Of a DNA stretch of 64,000 bases, positions 1-12,116 are shown piece by piece. The notes below the pieces were generated by a model, which did no database searches, had not been told where the DNA came from, and saw only the letters and a list, made by a program, of their open reading frames with translations. This DNA is from Carex sylvatica. Taxonomy: Eukaryota; Streptophyta; Magnoliopsida; Poales; Cyperaceae. Location: NCBI GenBank assembly GCA_964058845.1, contig CAXKVR010000154.1:1-64000 (forward strand). Reading direction: 5' to 3'. Made by a program: the position numbers and the translations under genes. Position 1 is the stretch's first letter. The number at the start of each line of letters is the position of its first letter.

Positions 1-786
1 GATGCGGGTCGATATTTGAAACATCTCTAAGTAATTCAGGGGGGTGCAGTGACCAGTTACACCAATCGTTTATAGAAGAATATTCAGTAACCAGAAATAG
101 CAGTGAAACATATGAATGTAGCGGGTTTGATCTCTTAATATAAATTCCTTCTTTCTTTCTTTTTTTTTTTTGACAAAGTTGGTAGAAATCTTAATATAAA
201 TTCCTGCTGCAATGACTTGTTATACAGATACCGTATAGTTGAAGAAACAGAACTGCAATGACTTGTCCTGTTGTCCAACAATATGTCTGTATTTATTTTC
301 TATTTTCTGAAACTTAATAAAATTAATTTTAAAATGTATTATTAAGATTATAACGGAGGGTTCCTTTATTATTTTTTTGCGCAACCATTATACTTTTATT
401 TTTATTTTATTAACAATAAAAATTATAAAATTTATATTCTACAATATAACCGTAAATGTGAGATACATTATTTGCTTTCCGTACACATTAAAAACTATTA
501 TTTTTCAAATTGTTGTGTCATATTCTAAGTTGAAAACCAACGTTCCCGTCATTATATTTTACGAGCTCTTGTGACAATTAAAATGAAGGTGAAACTTCAT
601 AATTTTTCACAAATACATAAAAATCATATAAATTATATTTCACAATTTTATCGTAATATTTATATTTGAAATTTTATATTAGAGCAAGACTTAGGTGCTA
701 TGAATATCATAAGCTCTTTCGTAGTACAACTTCAAAAATCTATCGTATAAGCTTCAAAATTCGATCTAAATAGGTTAGTAAATAAG
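1..786. other. AT-rich intergenic DNA
   Basis: No gene is supported here. The first 330 bases are mixed-composition DNA ending in AATAAA-like stretches, which could be the 3' flank of a gene lying before the window. The rest is very AT-rich, and short reading frames in it look like chance. It contains one short retro-insertion, listed separately. Confidence 0.5.
150..188 (-). mobile_element. Ultra-short retro-insertion (LINE tail)
   Basis: A 39-bp insert, T-rich on the plus strand followed by 17 bases, is flanked by perfect 17-bp direct repeats TCTTAATATAAATTCCT at 133-149 and 189-205. Read on the minus strand it is a short unique end followed by poly(A), as expected for an extremely 5'-truncated LINE copy. 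The bases before the tail (CTACCAACTTTGTC) resemble the 3' end of the LINE at 30016-31291 (CTACCAAGCTTTC). Confidence 0.75.
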
Positions 787-963
787 TTATGAGTGAGGCT
801 ATGGTACTTGGCCAAGCACACAGTTTTGTTGTGCTTTGATATATGAGACGTTGGATTCACATCTAATATCATCTGGCACGAATCTTGATACAAATCCAAC
901 GTCTCATATATCAAAGCACAACAAAACTGTGTGCTTGGCCAAGTACCATAGCCTCACTCATAA
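787..963. repeat. Perfect 71-bp-arm inverted repeat (hairpin)
   Basis: Bases 787-857 are the exact reverse complement of 893-963, with a 35-base spacer (858-892). With one mismatch the arms extend a few bases further out. No open reading frame on either strand has recognisable protein features. The perfect arms suggest a recent inverted duplication or a selected RNA foldback. It could be a small MITE or a precursor of small RNAs; the sequence alone cannot decide. Confidence 0.9.
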
Positions 964-1463
964 GTTATATAATGAATATGTAGAATATCAATTTTACTAT
1001 TTTTATGATTTATGAAAGATGACAAAAAAAATAGCTTAGAACATTGGCAATTTTCTTTTTAAGTCATTTTTTGCGATCTTTCGTAAATAATAAAAAATAA
1101 TAAAAAGTTTCAAAAATAGTAAAAATTAGTTCCTACAAATTCATTATATAACTAATTTATTGAGTTATTTAGACCAAAATTTAAAGTTTATATGACAGAT
1201 TTTTAAAACACAATAAAAACATTAAAAATGAAAAAATTTAAAATTTTGATCCCTCCTCTCAACAAAGATTCATAGTCGACAGATTTCAAATTCTCAAACA
1301 CCTGTATTTTGAATTTATATTTTCTGCATTAACGGAACGTGTATTAATAGATTTGGACTGTTCAATTGAGATCTGCATCAATATTAAAAGGCCATGTGTG
1401 TTATAGACGTAGGCCGGATTAACTCCAATCCTGATTAGATTGCCTAAATGCATTAAACCCATA

Positions 1464-1613
1464 AGATGCTCTTTTGAGTTAATGCAGAAAATGCAGACTC
1501 ATAATATGATAGTCTTTTGAGTTTAATGCACCTCGGTCGTCTGATCAGGACCTGCGGGGCTGATTCTATCAGTCTGGGGAGTCTGCATCGTTTGCATCAA
1601 CTCAAAAGAGCAT
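1464..1613. mobile_element. Small MITE with ~35-bp terminal inverted repeats
   Basis: ATGCTCTTTTGAGTTAATGC near 1464 is mirrored, with a few mismatches, by GCATCAACTCAAAAGAGCAT ending near 1613; the match runs inward to GCAGACTC. A further, smaller palindrome with the same GAGTTAATGCAG motif lies near 1757-1790. No transposase is present. The superfamily cannot be assigned because no convincing target duplication was seen. Confidence 0.6.
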
Positions 1614-1829
1614 ATTTTGAGTTAAAGCATCTGAACTATTTGATTTTAAATGGAGCTAATTGGTCCACAACTTATAATTCAGAGACTCTTTAATATTAGT
1701 GTGGATTTAGTATGTACGAATCTTAAAGTGAATCAGACAGTACAGATACATCAACTCAAAATATTCTTTTTTTGAGTTAATGCAGAAGACACGAATTCCA
1801 GTCTGAGGCCCTGCCTTCAAAACAACAGT

Positions 1830-2010
1830 GTAAATAAATTATTTCAATAAGTGTAATAAATGACCCGGCTCTAATGTCGTATCAGCCTGATCTCCTTCAG
1901 GCCCATAATGTTGTAATAAATTATTTCAATCAGTGTAATATAAATGATATACAAAGACTCGGCCCGTAATGTTGTATCAGCTTCATCTCCTACAGGCCCA
2001 GCCCAAAATA
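1830..2010 (+). promoter_or_regulatory. mL45 promoter: ~80-bp tandem repeat with site II-like motifs
   Basis: Two imperfect direct repeats (about 1832-1905 and 1915-2000) share AAATTATTTCAAT, a GTATCAGC block, and end in CAGGCCCA. The GGCCCA at 1900-1905 and 1995-2000 and the AGCCCA at 2000-2005 are TGGGCC/TGGGCT on the other strand. These match the site II class (TGGGCY) known from plant promoters of nuclear genes for mitochondrial and ribosomal proteins. They lie 160-265 bases before the mL45 start codon. A regulatory role is inferred from motif and position only. Confidence 0.55.
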
Positions 2011-2164
2011 AAAAGGAAAAATAAATAAGAAAGAAATAGAAGAAGAAGAGTGGGAAACAATAGGAAAACCTCTCGGTTAAAACCCCTTGGTCTGGGTTTT
2101 TCCCATCTCTACTTCTTCGATCCGCAACAGTTAAACTGTTAAAAGAGGAAATCAGCTTGTTGAG

Positions 2165-5100
2165 ATGGCTCTAGCTCGCAGTAGCGTGATTCGTCGTCTC
2201 CATAAATCGATCCAGCCGTCGTATTTGTTTTCGAGGTAAAAATCCCGAACCTGCTCTCTTACAGCTGAATTCATAAATTTTTAAGTGATAGACTGATAGC
2301 TCGACTTGTTTTTAATCACCTCTTCCATTTATTACCTTTCTTATAGGTTTGGTGCTCCCTCGAATCAAATGCCTCTAGATTGGAGCTGCAGAGGTATGCA
2401 TGTGTTATGCTTTCTTTTCTTTTTTTAATATTATTATGCAAATGTAATACTGCATAAGCCTATTTGTTTGCTCATGTTATCTGTCTGCTGCTTGTGCTGC
2501 AAGGAGTATAAAATAAACTATTCAGCATTGTTTCTGTGATTTAAGCCATTTACTTATAACTGTTAGTTTATGGAGAGTCCAGTTTGTTACATTTTTTTTA
2601 ATCTTATTGTTTAAAAAGAATAAAGGCAAATTATCTAAAACCTCTCAAAGTTGATATTTGTCATTTTTATGTGCTACGTTGTTCTACTAGCTTTGATTTC
2701 TCTTATTTTGTGTGGCTAAATTTTATCTTTTGATGGAATCGCACATTGTCTTTGTCTAGGGTTTGGTAAAGAAAGAGGATTGATGAGTTCTTCTTACAAG
2801 ATTCAAGACTATTTAAGTCAAAATGTACACAACTCCATGCCAGTGTACACCGTGAAGGTCAGAATATTTATATTTAGCCTCCTGGTTTGTTCATTCACAT
2901 GTGCAATTGTGCCAGTATTGCCCCATTGAGGCTCAATAAGCAATTACATATCAATATGCTTGACTTAAAACAATCTACCTTCCATGTTTCCATCATAAGC
3001 ATCAATAAGCTGAGAAGAGAACCAATTTAATACCAAAAAGACGGATATAATTTTTATGTGATGCTATCAATACCTCATATAATCAATTTAATACTCATAT
3101 TTCTGCACTTAATTGACCCAAGCTTTCCTAAATCTTATTGTTGTAATGCGTCAATTGTTCAATTTACCCTAAAAGATATATTTAGGTGCTATTACAAGCC
3201 AACAAGAAGGAAACAAGAAAAAAACATAGACCATACCAAGCAGTCTTTTCAAGGTCAAGCTGGTATATCCTTGCTTTAAACCTGACTGCTACGATATCAA
3301 CATCTGGTATCATAAAAATTGTCCTCTTATTTGTGTTTATTTGTCTATTTCAAAATTGAGTTGATGCAGATGCTTCAGAAGGCAATGCAATTGAATTCCT
3401 TGAGGTCAATGTCAGTCAAAGTTCCAGGTAGTACAAAAAAGGTAAATATTTTTCTCTAGTTTGGTATGTTCACTTATAGTGTCTTTTACTAGAGTTTATT
3501 TAAAGAATGGAAAGAATCAAACAGAGAAAAAAAAATGGCCTGCTTGGAACCATATTAACAACCTTAGCCTGAAGTAATACTCAACTGTGGATTGCCAGAA
3601 CTAGCCAAATTAAAGCAAAGTACTATTAATGAAAAACTGCCTTTAGAATGGCACCATTCTAGCTCGTACTGCATTAGACTGAAATGGTACTGAACTCCTT
3701 TAATGCAATCTTTGACACACTTGTCTTGTTTTTTATTATAATACTGAAATTTTGTTGTTTTATACTATTACTGGAATTTTGTTAATGCCTTTGATTCAGC
3801 TTTTAGTATCTAAATCTTATTGATTGTGTTTTCATGTTCTTAATTGTTATTTTTGAGAATACAGTCGACTTTGAAGATAGTCATGCAGAGCCCAGGCTTT
3901 GTCTATGAACCATATGAGCCCCGCGAGCGTATTAGTTTCTGGAAAAGGTATGACTTCTTCAATTGCAAGATTTTAGATTTTTACAACTATCTTTATTGTT
4001 ATATTTAATTGTTTGATTTCTTATATTGTGTTTATATGGGTCTTAATAGAAAAACAGAGTTCTGCTAAATTGGCTCAGTAGTGGAACTGGTTAGCCTTAG
4101 GTTTGACAAGCAGTACATGCTTGGTACAGGCTGTAATGGTACCAGATTCATACCTGTAGAAACCTCAGTGAAGCAAACAAGCAATGAAACGACAAAAATA
4201 AAAGTTAAGAAGGAACATAGCAAACTTAACTGAATTGGGATCCTCTAAACTGATAATAAATAAGGTTATTATGAAGTGTACCAAAATTTCAATTACAGTG
4301 GCGTCATATATAGCATCGTATCATTGCCATTAACAGTTCTTCTTGTCATGAATAAGATGGTTCACACCCATTGGCTGGAGAAGAACCAAGGAAGATCTCA
4401 TTATGGAGGTAATATATCATAAGTTTCCTTTTGTCATTGTTCTTGTTAGTTACTGAGAATTAGAGGTTGTGCTTTGCGGACCAAGTTATTGTACTCGGAT
4501 TGCCTGATTTTATGGAGCCAGCATTTTCATATCAACATCTCAGACGTTCTTGAGTTCTGAGTCACATTTTTTTTTTTGGATAAAAGGCATAAAGCCCGTT
4601 TCATGTTAATGAAACAAAAAGTTTTGAGTCACGTATATAATGTAGAAAGTTTCAAGTTTGTATATTCCTTTTTTTTTTCGTTTTGTTAAAATCTTGATTG
4701 TTATGGGAAATTCTCCTTTTCCATTTCTTTCTAGATGAAAAGTGCTTATGCAATTAACAAGTTAAGGAAGACAACTGGCTACACCAAGAATTCTTTTTAT
4801 CAACAAGCTGTTAGATTATATAAGGAGGTATGTTCCATTCTCTTCCTTTTACTTTGATCTTTTGTTGGTTTGTTTACTTGGATGTGGTGGTGGTTGTTGT
4901 ACGAAGTAGTTACAACTTTTGAAGCTATTATTTCCCTTAGCTTTTAGTTCAGACTTTATGCCTTTAGGTTCATGTTCGGTCCAAGCACAGATGAGGAAGT
5001 CTCTTACTCCTCACTTAAGTTGCCAAATATGGATAAGTTGCATACCAAGAGGGAAGTTATTGAGGCACAAGTTATGTACCTCTATTGTGCAATTTATGCA

Positions 5101-7452
5101 TCACTTGTGTATTTAGCTGCTAAAATCCATTTTATTTTGCTATGAAATTCAAGCTAAAGCCATGATGCCTCAATTTCTGCAACTCAATTTTGTAACTGAT
5201 TCTCAGTTGCTCTCAATTGTGTAGAAACACCAATTGCCAAATCTAGACCTCAACTAGTCACAATTTTACCTAACTTTATCGCAAGAACTCCGTAGTCCTT
5301 TCTTCCTCAAGGTTTTGCAACAATTTATGCCTCAGTTACCATAATTTGTAATTAAGCATCACTGAATCCGAAGAAAGCTAAAAAATGAACAACATTACTT
5401 GAAACAGTCTCACACTCTCAGTTCATGAGATTCAATTGCTTGTTTTTATGTTTTCCAGGCTTGCTGACCTTTAATTGGGTAATACTTTTGTAGTTTAAAT
5501 CTTTGACATTGAAATGTGCTTGTCCAACAATTCTCATGCATGCTTTTTTTTAATTTTTTCTTCATTCTTTTTCTGTTGAAATTATTCCTTTTTTTCTTTT
5601 GTTCTCCAGATCAATACTTTGATGGCAAATGGAGATTTATCCGCTCTTAGGAAAGTTGTTACAGAGAAAATGTATTCTGTAAGCTCTCCTGTTGTACTTT
5701 ATTTCCTGAAAAAGCATCTAATTGACCTATACATGACAAGAAATTTCTCATGTCCCTAAGAAACATCAGGAATGTACCTGGCACCCATTTTCCTCATCTC
5801 TTATGAAATGCCAAAGGCAGTAAACATCAACTTTTGTGAACTTAATATGGAGGGCATATATGCACTCTATTTTTGTAGTGGGGGAGGAAAGTCATTATTT
5901 CTTATGTTTCATTTTTTATATTTTAGACTCTGAAGAATGAACTGAAGAAAAGAGAAGCTGTATGGAGCTCAGTGTACTGGGAGCTGGATGGGTCTGGTTT
6001 GCGTTTAAGGACATTGCGGGCCCGCATGGTAAGTGATTGATACAACATTTTCAGGTTTTGGTTCGTGAGGTATAATATTTCATTAGCACCCATTTAATTC
6101 TGTCAGTTTTGGGTCACCTCTGTTCTCGTTTCATGTCGATAACAGTCTTGTGAGATTTCATTTCTGTATTGCTCATCCTTTGATTAAAGGCAGATAAAGT
6201 CTGGTTCCTTTATCTGGGCTCAACTTGTCGGTGTTTCAACTGGTTGACTGGATGGCAATGATAGATGTTTACGGTCCTGGATTTAGAAACAGCACCAATC
6301 ATATCAGATTGTTAGATTTATTTTGTTACTGTTGGTCTAATCCAGTAACATTACTCTTTTCTCTTCCAATCTAATATTAACTGATTTAACAGTGCTTATT
6401 TTAAGTTATGTTTTATATCTTATCTTATTGTCACTTGCAGATAGCCATAGATAAAAATGACCTGGATAAAGCTTACATCCAACTCACAATAGAATTTGTT
6501 GGCAAGCAGGTTGAACCCTAGCCTCACACCCCCCCTCAAAAGAAGACAGATATATAAATAATAAAAAGAAAAAAGGAAAAATAACAAAAATAACCCACTG
6601 AAAGAATGAAACTATAAATATGAGATGAATAAATAACGTGGAGTACGAAAATCATTTTATCATCTGAATAGGAAAGTTTTCATATCATTTGAATAGTTTT
6701 ACCTTTTGACAAAGGTCCCATTAATGAGAAGATAATAATTTCATTGTGTGGCTATTGGTCTGTTTGTAATTTATGAGAACATTGAATCTTAAAGATCACT
6801 TGATACTTCTATTTTTTCAGACAAATTATTGTTCAATTTGTCTGTACAATCTTCGGTTTAGAAAAATATTGTTCAATTTGTCATGCAATCTTAAGTTCTC
6901 TGACCTCAATTTTTTTTCTCTAGAAATTCGAGGCATATAATAAGAAAGGAGAAATTGTATCTGGAGACAAAGCAAAACAGGCAAGTATTTATTTAATTAT
7001 TTTCCTTACTTTTTTATCTCAATCTATTATCTATTTTATATTTTGCAAAGAATTAAGGACAAAAAACCAGGGATGACATGGTTCCTGTTACTCGTAATTA
7101 TTATTGTTGGTTTTGGGCCTTTTTTAATATCTTGGCTTCTTATGTGCTTAATTGCCCGACTGATGGCAAATGCCTTGGCTTAACTGAAAAATCAGGTCTA
7201 TTGAGTGAAATTCCTTGGCTTAACTGAAAATTTAATGTGTAAATAAATTGATGCTTTATTTTATCTTGACTATTTTTTTCTCTGGGAAAGGTACATTATT
7301 GGTTCATATTCTGTAGTTTTGGGTAGAATTTCATGTTTATTTTCTAACTCTAGAAACAATATCTTTAGGTACTTGTAAAGGACATATGGGTGTTTGAGAG
7401 ATCTCTCTTTCACCCAGGAGCTGACTGGCGTCTTTGTGGAAGACTATCATAG
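2165..7452 (+). CDS. mL45: Mitochondrial large ribosomal subunit protein mL45 (Tim44-like domain)
   Basis: Twelve exons: 2165-2235, 2347-2393, 2760-2857, 3370-3441, 3865-3947, 4357-4408, 4735-4827, 5610-5678, 5927-6028, 6441-6509, 6924-6980, 7369-7452. All phases join, giving 897 nt and a 298-aa protein. The N terminus (MALARSSVIRRLHKSIQPS) is Arg-rich like a mitochondrial targeting peptide. The C-terminal half carries the Tim44/mL45 fold signature, with GWRRTKEDLIMEMKSAYAI, ARMIAIDKNDLDKAYIQLT and the ending KDIWVFERSLFHPGADWRLC. These match plant proteins annotated as Tim44-related or mL45, which place the mitoribosome at the inner membrane. Intron 11 uses a GC donor (CAG/GCAAGT); the others are GT-AG. 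AATAAA at 7500-7505 is a candidate poly(A) signal. Intron 6 carries a LINE tail. The start is the first in-frame ATG after the promoter. Alternative name: Tim44-related protein; the family assignment is firm. Confidence 0.93.
4566..4624 (-). mobile_element. 5'-truncated LINE tail in mL45 intron 6
   Basis: A poly(T) run followed by about 45 bases (GGATAAAAGGCATAAAGCCC and onward) is flanked by TGAGTCAC at 4558-4565 and 4625-4632; three further flanking bases match with one mismatch. The unique part resembles the 3' end of the large LINE at 32630 (T-run, then an AAGCCC motif). It lies fully inside an intron and should not affect the coding sequence. Confidence 0.65.
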
Positions 7453-8797
7453 CAGATTTTATAAACCACTTCCCCCTTTCTCTTTAATCAGAATTTTGGA
7501 ATAAATTATTTCATGCACAACATCAAATGTCATGTACCACTGCAAAACAAGAGATTTCTCATATGCCCTCTACAAATGGAGATCACCACATGATACATGA
7601 TCTTATAATTTATATAGCACCCATAATATGTAGAGATAAATTTGGAAGAGAAGAGTTGTAGTCTTATTTGGTGCTTTCAAAAGGCATGTATGATGTTTCC
7701 TATTTGTGGGGTATGCAGGGTGATCTTTTTTCTGTTTGTTTCATTGTTGGAGTATATACATCTGGTGTTTAAAATTTTGCTTAAAGGTATACATAAAGTT
7801 GTTCCCAAATGTTTTGGATCTTTTTTTATATTATTGAATGTTGTTAGGAAAGCAAACTTGCTTAATGATAGACATTGTTTATATCCATAGGAAGCGATTC
7901 TTGCAGATCTTTTTGTCCCTATCTAGGTTTCATTTATAATTGGTGATATTTTGTAGTGGATGATATCCTTATTGTTATTTGTTTTTCAATCTTTTCATTT
8001 CTCATTTTTCTTTCTCCTTCATCCTTATCTGTGTTTGCAAGAATGTCATTTGGTTTTGATGAATAAATTAGGCCCGCCCTTTGTGCTTTGTATAGAGAAA
8101 TTATTATGAAGAGGGTTCATTCCAGGAGGCAGTTCATGGGTTTCTTTAGCTTGATCAACGAACCTCACTTGTGAACCATCTGGCTTGCATGTTTTGCCTT
8201 GTTTCTGACCAGATAATGAGGTTGTTCCATTCCTGCGATGCTCATTCAGTTGCAAAAATGTGTTTGTTAAACAAGAAGTAATTGATTCGTTGATCGGGTA
8301 ATCCAAAGGGTCCATTTGCAAAACAATCACTCAAGCAACTATTCAAGTACAACCCCAAGACTGGTTTTCTAGTTACAACTTGGGAGGAAGGATATGTCGT
8401 AATGCTGTTGCTCGAGGGATAAAATTATTTTGACAGAAGTACAGTTAATGTCAGAAATCAGAATATGAGAACCATATTTAAAAAAAAAATAAAACTACAC
8501 ATTATGACTTGGAATTTTTATTATTTGAAAAAAAAATAACAAGTTGCGCCTATCCTTTTGTCCTTTATGGATCACTGACGTGCAAATTTAAACCAACGTT
8601 CTACAGCAATATAAGAATTTATTTTATCTGCAAAGATCAAGCGAGAATGAATGAATGATCATCACAAAGTCTTATTAGTAATAGTGATATTCTCGAAGAT
8701 AACAATTTCGTGCATCTTGCTGGGACCCACAGCTGACAACTTTTTCAACTTCTATTTCCTCGCTAACATAGTACTAACATAGCAAGGCCTGCATTAG
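7453..8797. other. Intergenic DNA downstream of mL45
   Basis: After the mL45 3' UTR no gene is supported. A 94-codon minus-strand frame at 8046-8330 is less AT-rich than its surroundings. Its protein (with KTCKPDGSQVRFVDQAKETH) is not one I recognise and has no clear splice partners; it may be an old gene fragment or chance. Confidence 0.4.
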
Positions 8798-9013
8798 CAC
8801 TTCGGAGTAGGTCCGATGCCCATTGGACCTACTTTGGTTCGATGGATGATCTGGCCATCCAATTTCATCAAGAATCGTGCGCTCCGTATTAAAATCCGTA
8901 TGAGTTTTTATCAATTTTCGTGCGCACAGATCTTAATGTTAATCGTACGGTGATAGAGCTAATTGAACCTAAAATTAGGTCCAATGCCCATCGCACCTAC
9001 TTCTATCTCATTA
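8798..9013. mobile_element. Small MITE with GTAGGT-type ends
   Basis: AGTAGGTCCGATGCCCAT near 8806 is matched in inverse near 8975-9001 (ATGCCCATCGCACCTACTT). The 216-bp unit is flanked by GCATTAG at 8791-8797 and 9014-9020. No coding capacity. Arms are imperfect, so the border is approximate. Confidence 0.5.
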
Positions 9014-9035
9014 GCATTAGACTTAAAGAGTACTT

Positions 9036-9061
9036 TTTTTTTTTTTTTTTTTTGATTGATG
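9036..9061 (-). mobile_element. Minimal retro-insertion: poly(A) tail plus eight bases
   Basis: Only a T run and GATTGATG (26 bp) are inserted between perfect 14-bp direct repeats CTTAAAGAGTACTT (9022-9035 and 9062-9075). This is the signature of target-primed reverse transcription that aborted almost at once. The donor family cannot be determined. Confidence 0.7.
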
Positions 9062-9075
9062 CTTAAAGAGTACTT

Positions 9076-11202
9076 GACCGATGGGAAGACCACTGAAACA
9101 ATACAACTGTCCCAGACTTTGTTTGCCTTCTGAATTTGTGCTCGCTCGAAAGGGGTATTTACTTTGATCAGAATTCCGATTGGCACTAGAGATCAAATTG
9201 ACATCCGAAGAACTAGAACGGAACAAAACTGTGCAGTGTCGATTATCATGCTATACATTTTTAAGTTTTTAACCAATATCTAGGTTCCATTGTTTGGCCC
9301 ATTATAATATAAAGATTTATTTTCATAATGATAGATGCATAAATTTTACAGTTACTTGGGTGTCCTTTTATTTTTTATACCAGATTTTTTTTTCTTTGAT
9401 TTTCATTAGAAATGCTATGTAATATTTTGTGCTGGGTTACATAAAAATAAATAAACGGAATATATTATGAACAATTAGTTTATCATGGCTTTCAATGTAA
9501 TAGCATTATAGTTCTTTAGTTTACTATTTTTCTGAATAATAATTATTTAGTTTATTCGGAATATTGTCTCTCAAACTGGATCATATTTTCACCTTTTTTT
9601 TATCTTTTATCTATTTTCATTCCATAATGTTCGAAATCTGAAAGTTCTAACGTTTCCTTTTAGACTTTTGTGCTATATATTATTTTCCATGCATCTGACA
9701 TATTGTATACCAACATTGCGTAAATTTTACGCTTGTTAGAAATTTCTAACAGTGTTCTTTCAATTCAACACTTAGCTTTTTTTTAATTCTTTTAGAAACA
9801 AAAATACGTTTTCTTTATTTAACCTAGAGCATACAAAAACAATCACACAAGTATGCATAGCTCTTTGGCAGCATATGTCAAGTTTCTCAAATTGGAAATT
9901 CAAACAAAAACCCATCAAATATACTCAATGAATTGCTAGAATACAGATTGGAAGATGTAAATCAGTTGAGGTAAATTTTATTGATTTGTTTATATTTAAT
10001 GAAAGTAAATCATGTAATATCGAAAGTAAGATTTACTACGGACATTGATTTTTTTTATAGTGAGATCTATTAAGACTATTGTTATATATATCACAGTTCA
10101 TGGGATATTAATATGCTATGCAGAACTTCAAGTGTGAACTTTGTATGATTTTTTTATGTCAAATGTATACTATGTCAAGTGTAAAGTACTGAACAACATA
10201 GTGAATTGGGTTCGTAGGTAATCAAAATCAGTATCCTTAACTTAGAAACACTGGAGTTTTTTTCAATCAAATTTATTTCGCCTAATATAAATGAACTGCA
10301 GAGATTCATAGTAATGAGCTCTGAGAGTTGATCATGACATTTTTTTTCAATCCGACTTATTTCATCTTGCTCAGTTTCTTTTTTTTATCTGAGCAAGATA
10401 TGGAATGAAGCTATTTTAGTTTTTTTTTTTTTATTTAATGAATTATATCAATCTATGTAATACTTTGATGTATCAATCTAAAACTAATATATAAGGGTAA
10501 AAGGGTTTTTAAAGGGTGTATGGCATTTACTGGTCTTTTGTACAAGTGTCAAATTCAATATGAGGGAAATAAAACCAGCGAGACTGGTACAGAGGAAAAC
10601 TGAACTGTTACAAGACTGAGGAAGGGTAAAGGTTGTACACTGACAAGAAAGTCTGGTTGTAATAGACGGTACCGAACTGGTACTGGTAAACGTTGGGAGA
10701 AGATGGAGTGAAATCAGAAAGGGACCATATATAGTGACACAAGGAGACTGGTAAAAAAAATGGAATCGGCATTAAAATTCGTGATGGAAAGATAGCATAT
10801 ATTTTTATTAAGAAAAAGTAGGTTAAAATTTTCTAATGTAACTTAATTCTTTCGTCAGGTTTGCATTATTTCTTACTTGATATTTTAATTACTTAGTTCA
10901 TGCATGATTGACCTCAAATTTTTAATCTCTATTTTTTATCTTTTGAAATTTGTTCAGACTGATATTCTATCAGGTTCAAGTGCAATTGTATGTGAGCATT
11001 AAATAGCCTACTGGATTTCTGTAATGTGAGGCATCAAGTAAAGGTTAAGGCCTAATTTGATTTTGAGTGCTGAGAAAGAACTTGTTTACAAGACCGAGTA
11101 GTGCCAGTCTATGGAGGCCTTGTTTTCATGGTATGGATTTTGTTCTTATATATATTTTTAAAGCAACTATCAAGATATGATCATGCCTGTTCTCAATGGA
11201 TC

Positions 11203-11243
<41 letters not shown>
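9076..11243. other. AT-rich intergenic DNA ending in a (TA)n tract
   Basis: No gene supported. About 9755-9880 resembles 42705-42810 (shared TTCAACACTTAG, TTCTTTTAG and ACCTAG blocks), part of an old duplication. A long (TA)n microsatellite occupies about 11203-11243 and is the landing site of the next element. Confidence 0.45.
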
Positions 11244-11247
<4 letters not shown>

Positions 11248-11656
11248 AGTCTACCATACATTGCAATGCATAGGCACCTCTGTGCATTGGACTATAAATC
11301 ACCATATTCAAAGTCCAAATGACCGATCCAAACGTTCATCTTGTTCTCCATATTAATATGTGCTTGGAGACCAAATTTTACATTTTTTGGAATTTTTTTA
11401 CTATTTATTAATCCACATTGAAAATCGCTGATCCAACGGTTACAGTAAAATCAAAAGGCACCGTTGGATCAATGATTTTCAAAGTGACTTAATAAATAGT
11501 AAACAAATTCCAAAAAATATAAAATTTGGTCTCCAAGCACATATTAACATGGAGAATAAGATGAATGGTTTGGATCGGTTATTTGGACTTTGAATCCGTG
11601 ATTTATAGTCCAATGCACAAAGGTGCCTATGCATTGCAATGTATGGTAGCCGTACT
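11244..11656. mobile_element. Foldback MITE A (TA-tract family, AGTAAGTCTACC ends)
   Basis: Nearly the whole 413 bp is one imperfect palindrome. The ends are AGTAAGTCTACCATACATTG and its inverse near 11640-11656. Each arm holds the shared core (ATGTGCTTGGAGACCAAATT, then TTTACTATTTATTAA), and the apex lies near the CCAACGG motifs at about 11440. It is embedded in (TA)n on both sides. No coding sequence. A half copy of the same subfamily is at 57618. Confidence 0.85.
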
Positions 11657-11672
11657 CTATATATATATATAT

Positions 11673-12102
11673 AGAGAGGTTGGCTACTATGCATATATAA
11701 GCATATCCCCACATATGCTTATAACTCATTTTTGTGTCTCCAATATCCAAATGGTCGATCTAAACCGTTAGATGTGATCTCTATATTGAAATATGCTTGG
11801 AGACCAAATTTTACATTTTTCTGAATTTATTTACTATTTATTAAGCCACTTTGAAAATCGCTGATCCAACGGTGGCTTAACAAAACAGTAAAATCAGAAG
11901 CCACCGTTGGATCAGCGATCTTCAAAGTGGCTTAATAAATAGTAAATAAATTCAGAAAAATGTAAAATTTGGTCTCCAAGCACATTTCAATATAGAGATC
12001 ACATCTAACGGTTCAGATCGACCATTTGGACATTAGAGACACAAAAATGAGTTATAAGCATATGTGGGGATATGCTTATATAAGCATAGTAGCCAACCTC
12101 TA
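11673..12102. mobile_element. Foldback MITE B (TA-tract family, AGAGGTTGGCTACTATGC ends)
   Basis: A 430-bp near-perfect palindrome with ends AGAGGTTGGCTACTATGC. It contains the same internal core as element A, including the GATCCAACGGTGGCTT motif and its inverse at the apex. It shares the short TA tract at 11657-11672 with element A. Element G at 47394 is the same subfamily and shows a 10-bp target duplication. Confidence 0.88.
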
Positions 12103-12116
12103 TATATATAGAGAGA

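Noticed and set aside
4299..4408. Earlier acceptor for mL45 exon 6 at 4298
   Set aside because: It gives an open frame but destroys the conserved WFTPIGWRRTKEDLIME segment; the AG at 4355-4356 restores it in phase.
8046..8330. Minus-strand 94-codon gene
   Set aside because: No recognisable domain, no splice partners, no promoter; kept only as a remark.
11203..11243. (TA)n tract as an origin or scaffold attachment site
   Set aside because: Simple microsatellite; its only supported role here is as an insertion site.
11479..11771. Overlapping 68-77-codon ORFs on both strands
   Set aside because: They lie within foldback MITEs A and B, are low-complexity, and similar frames recur at 47232, 57505 and 60163 because the elements repeat.
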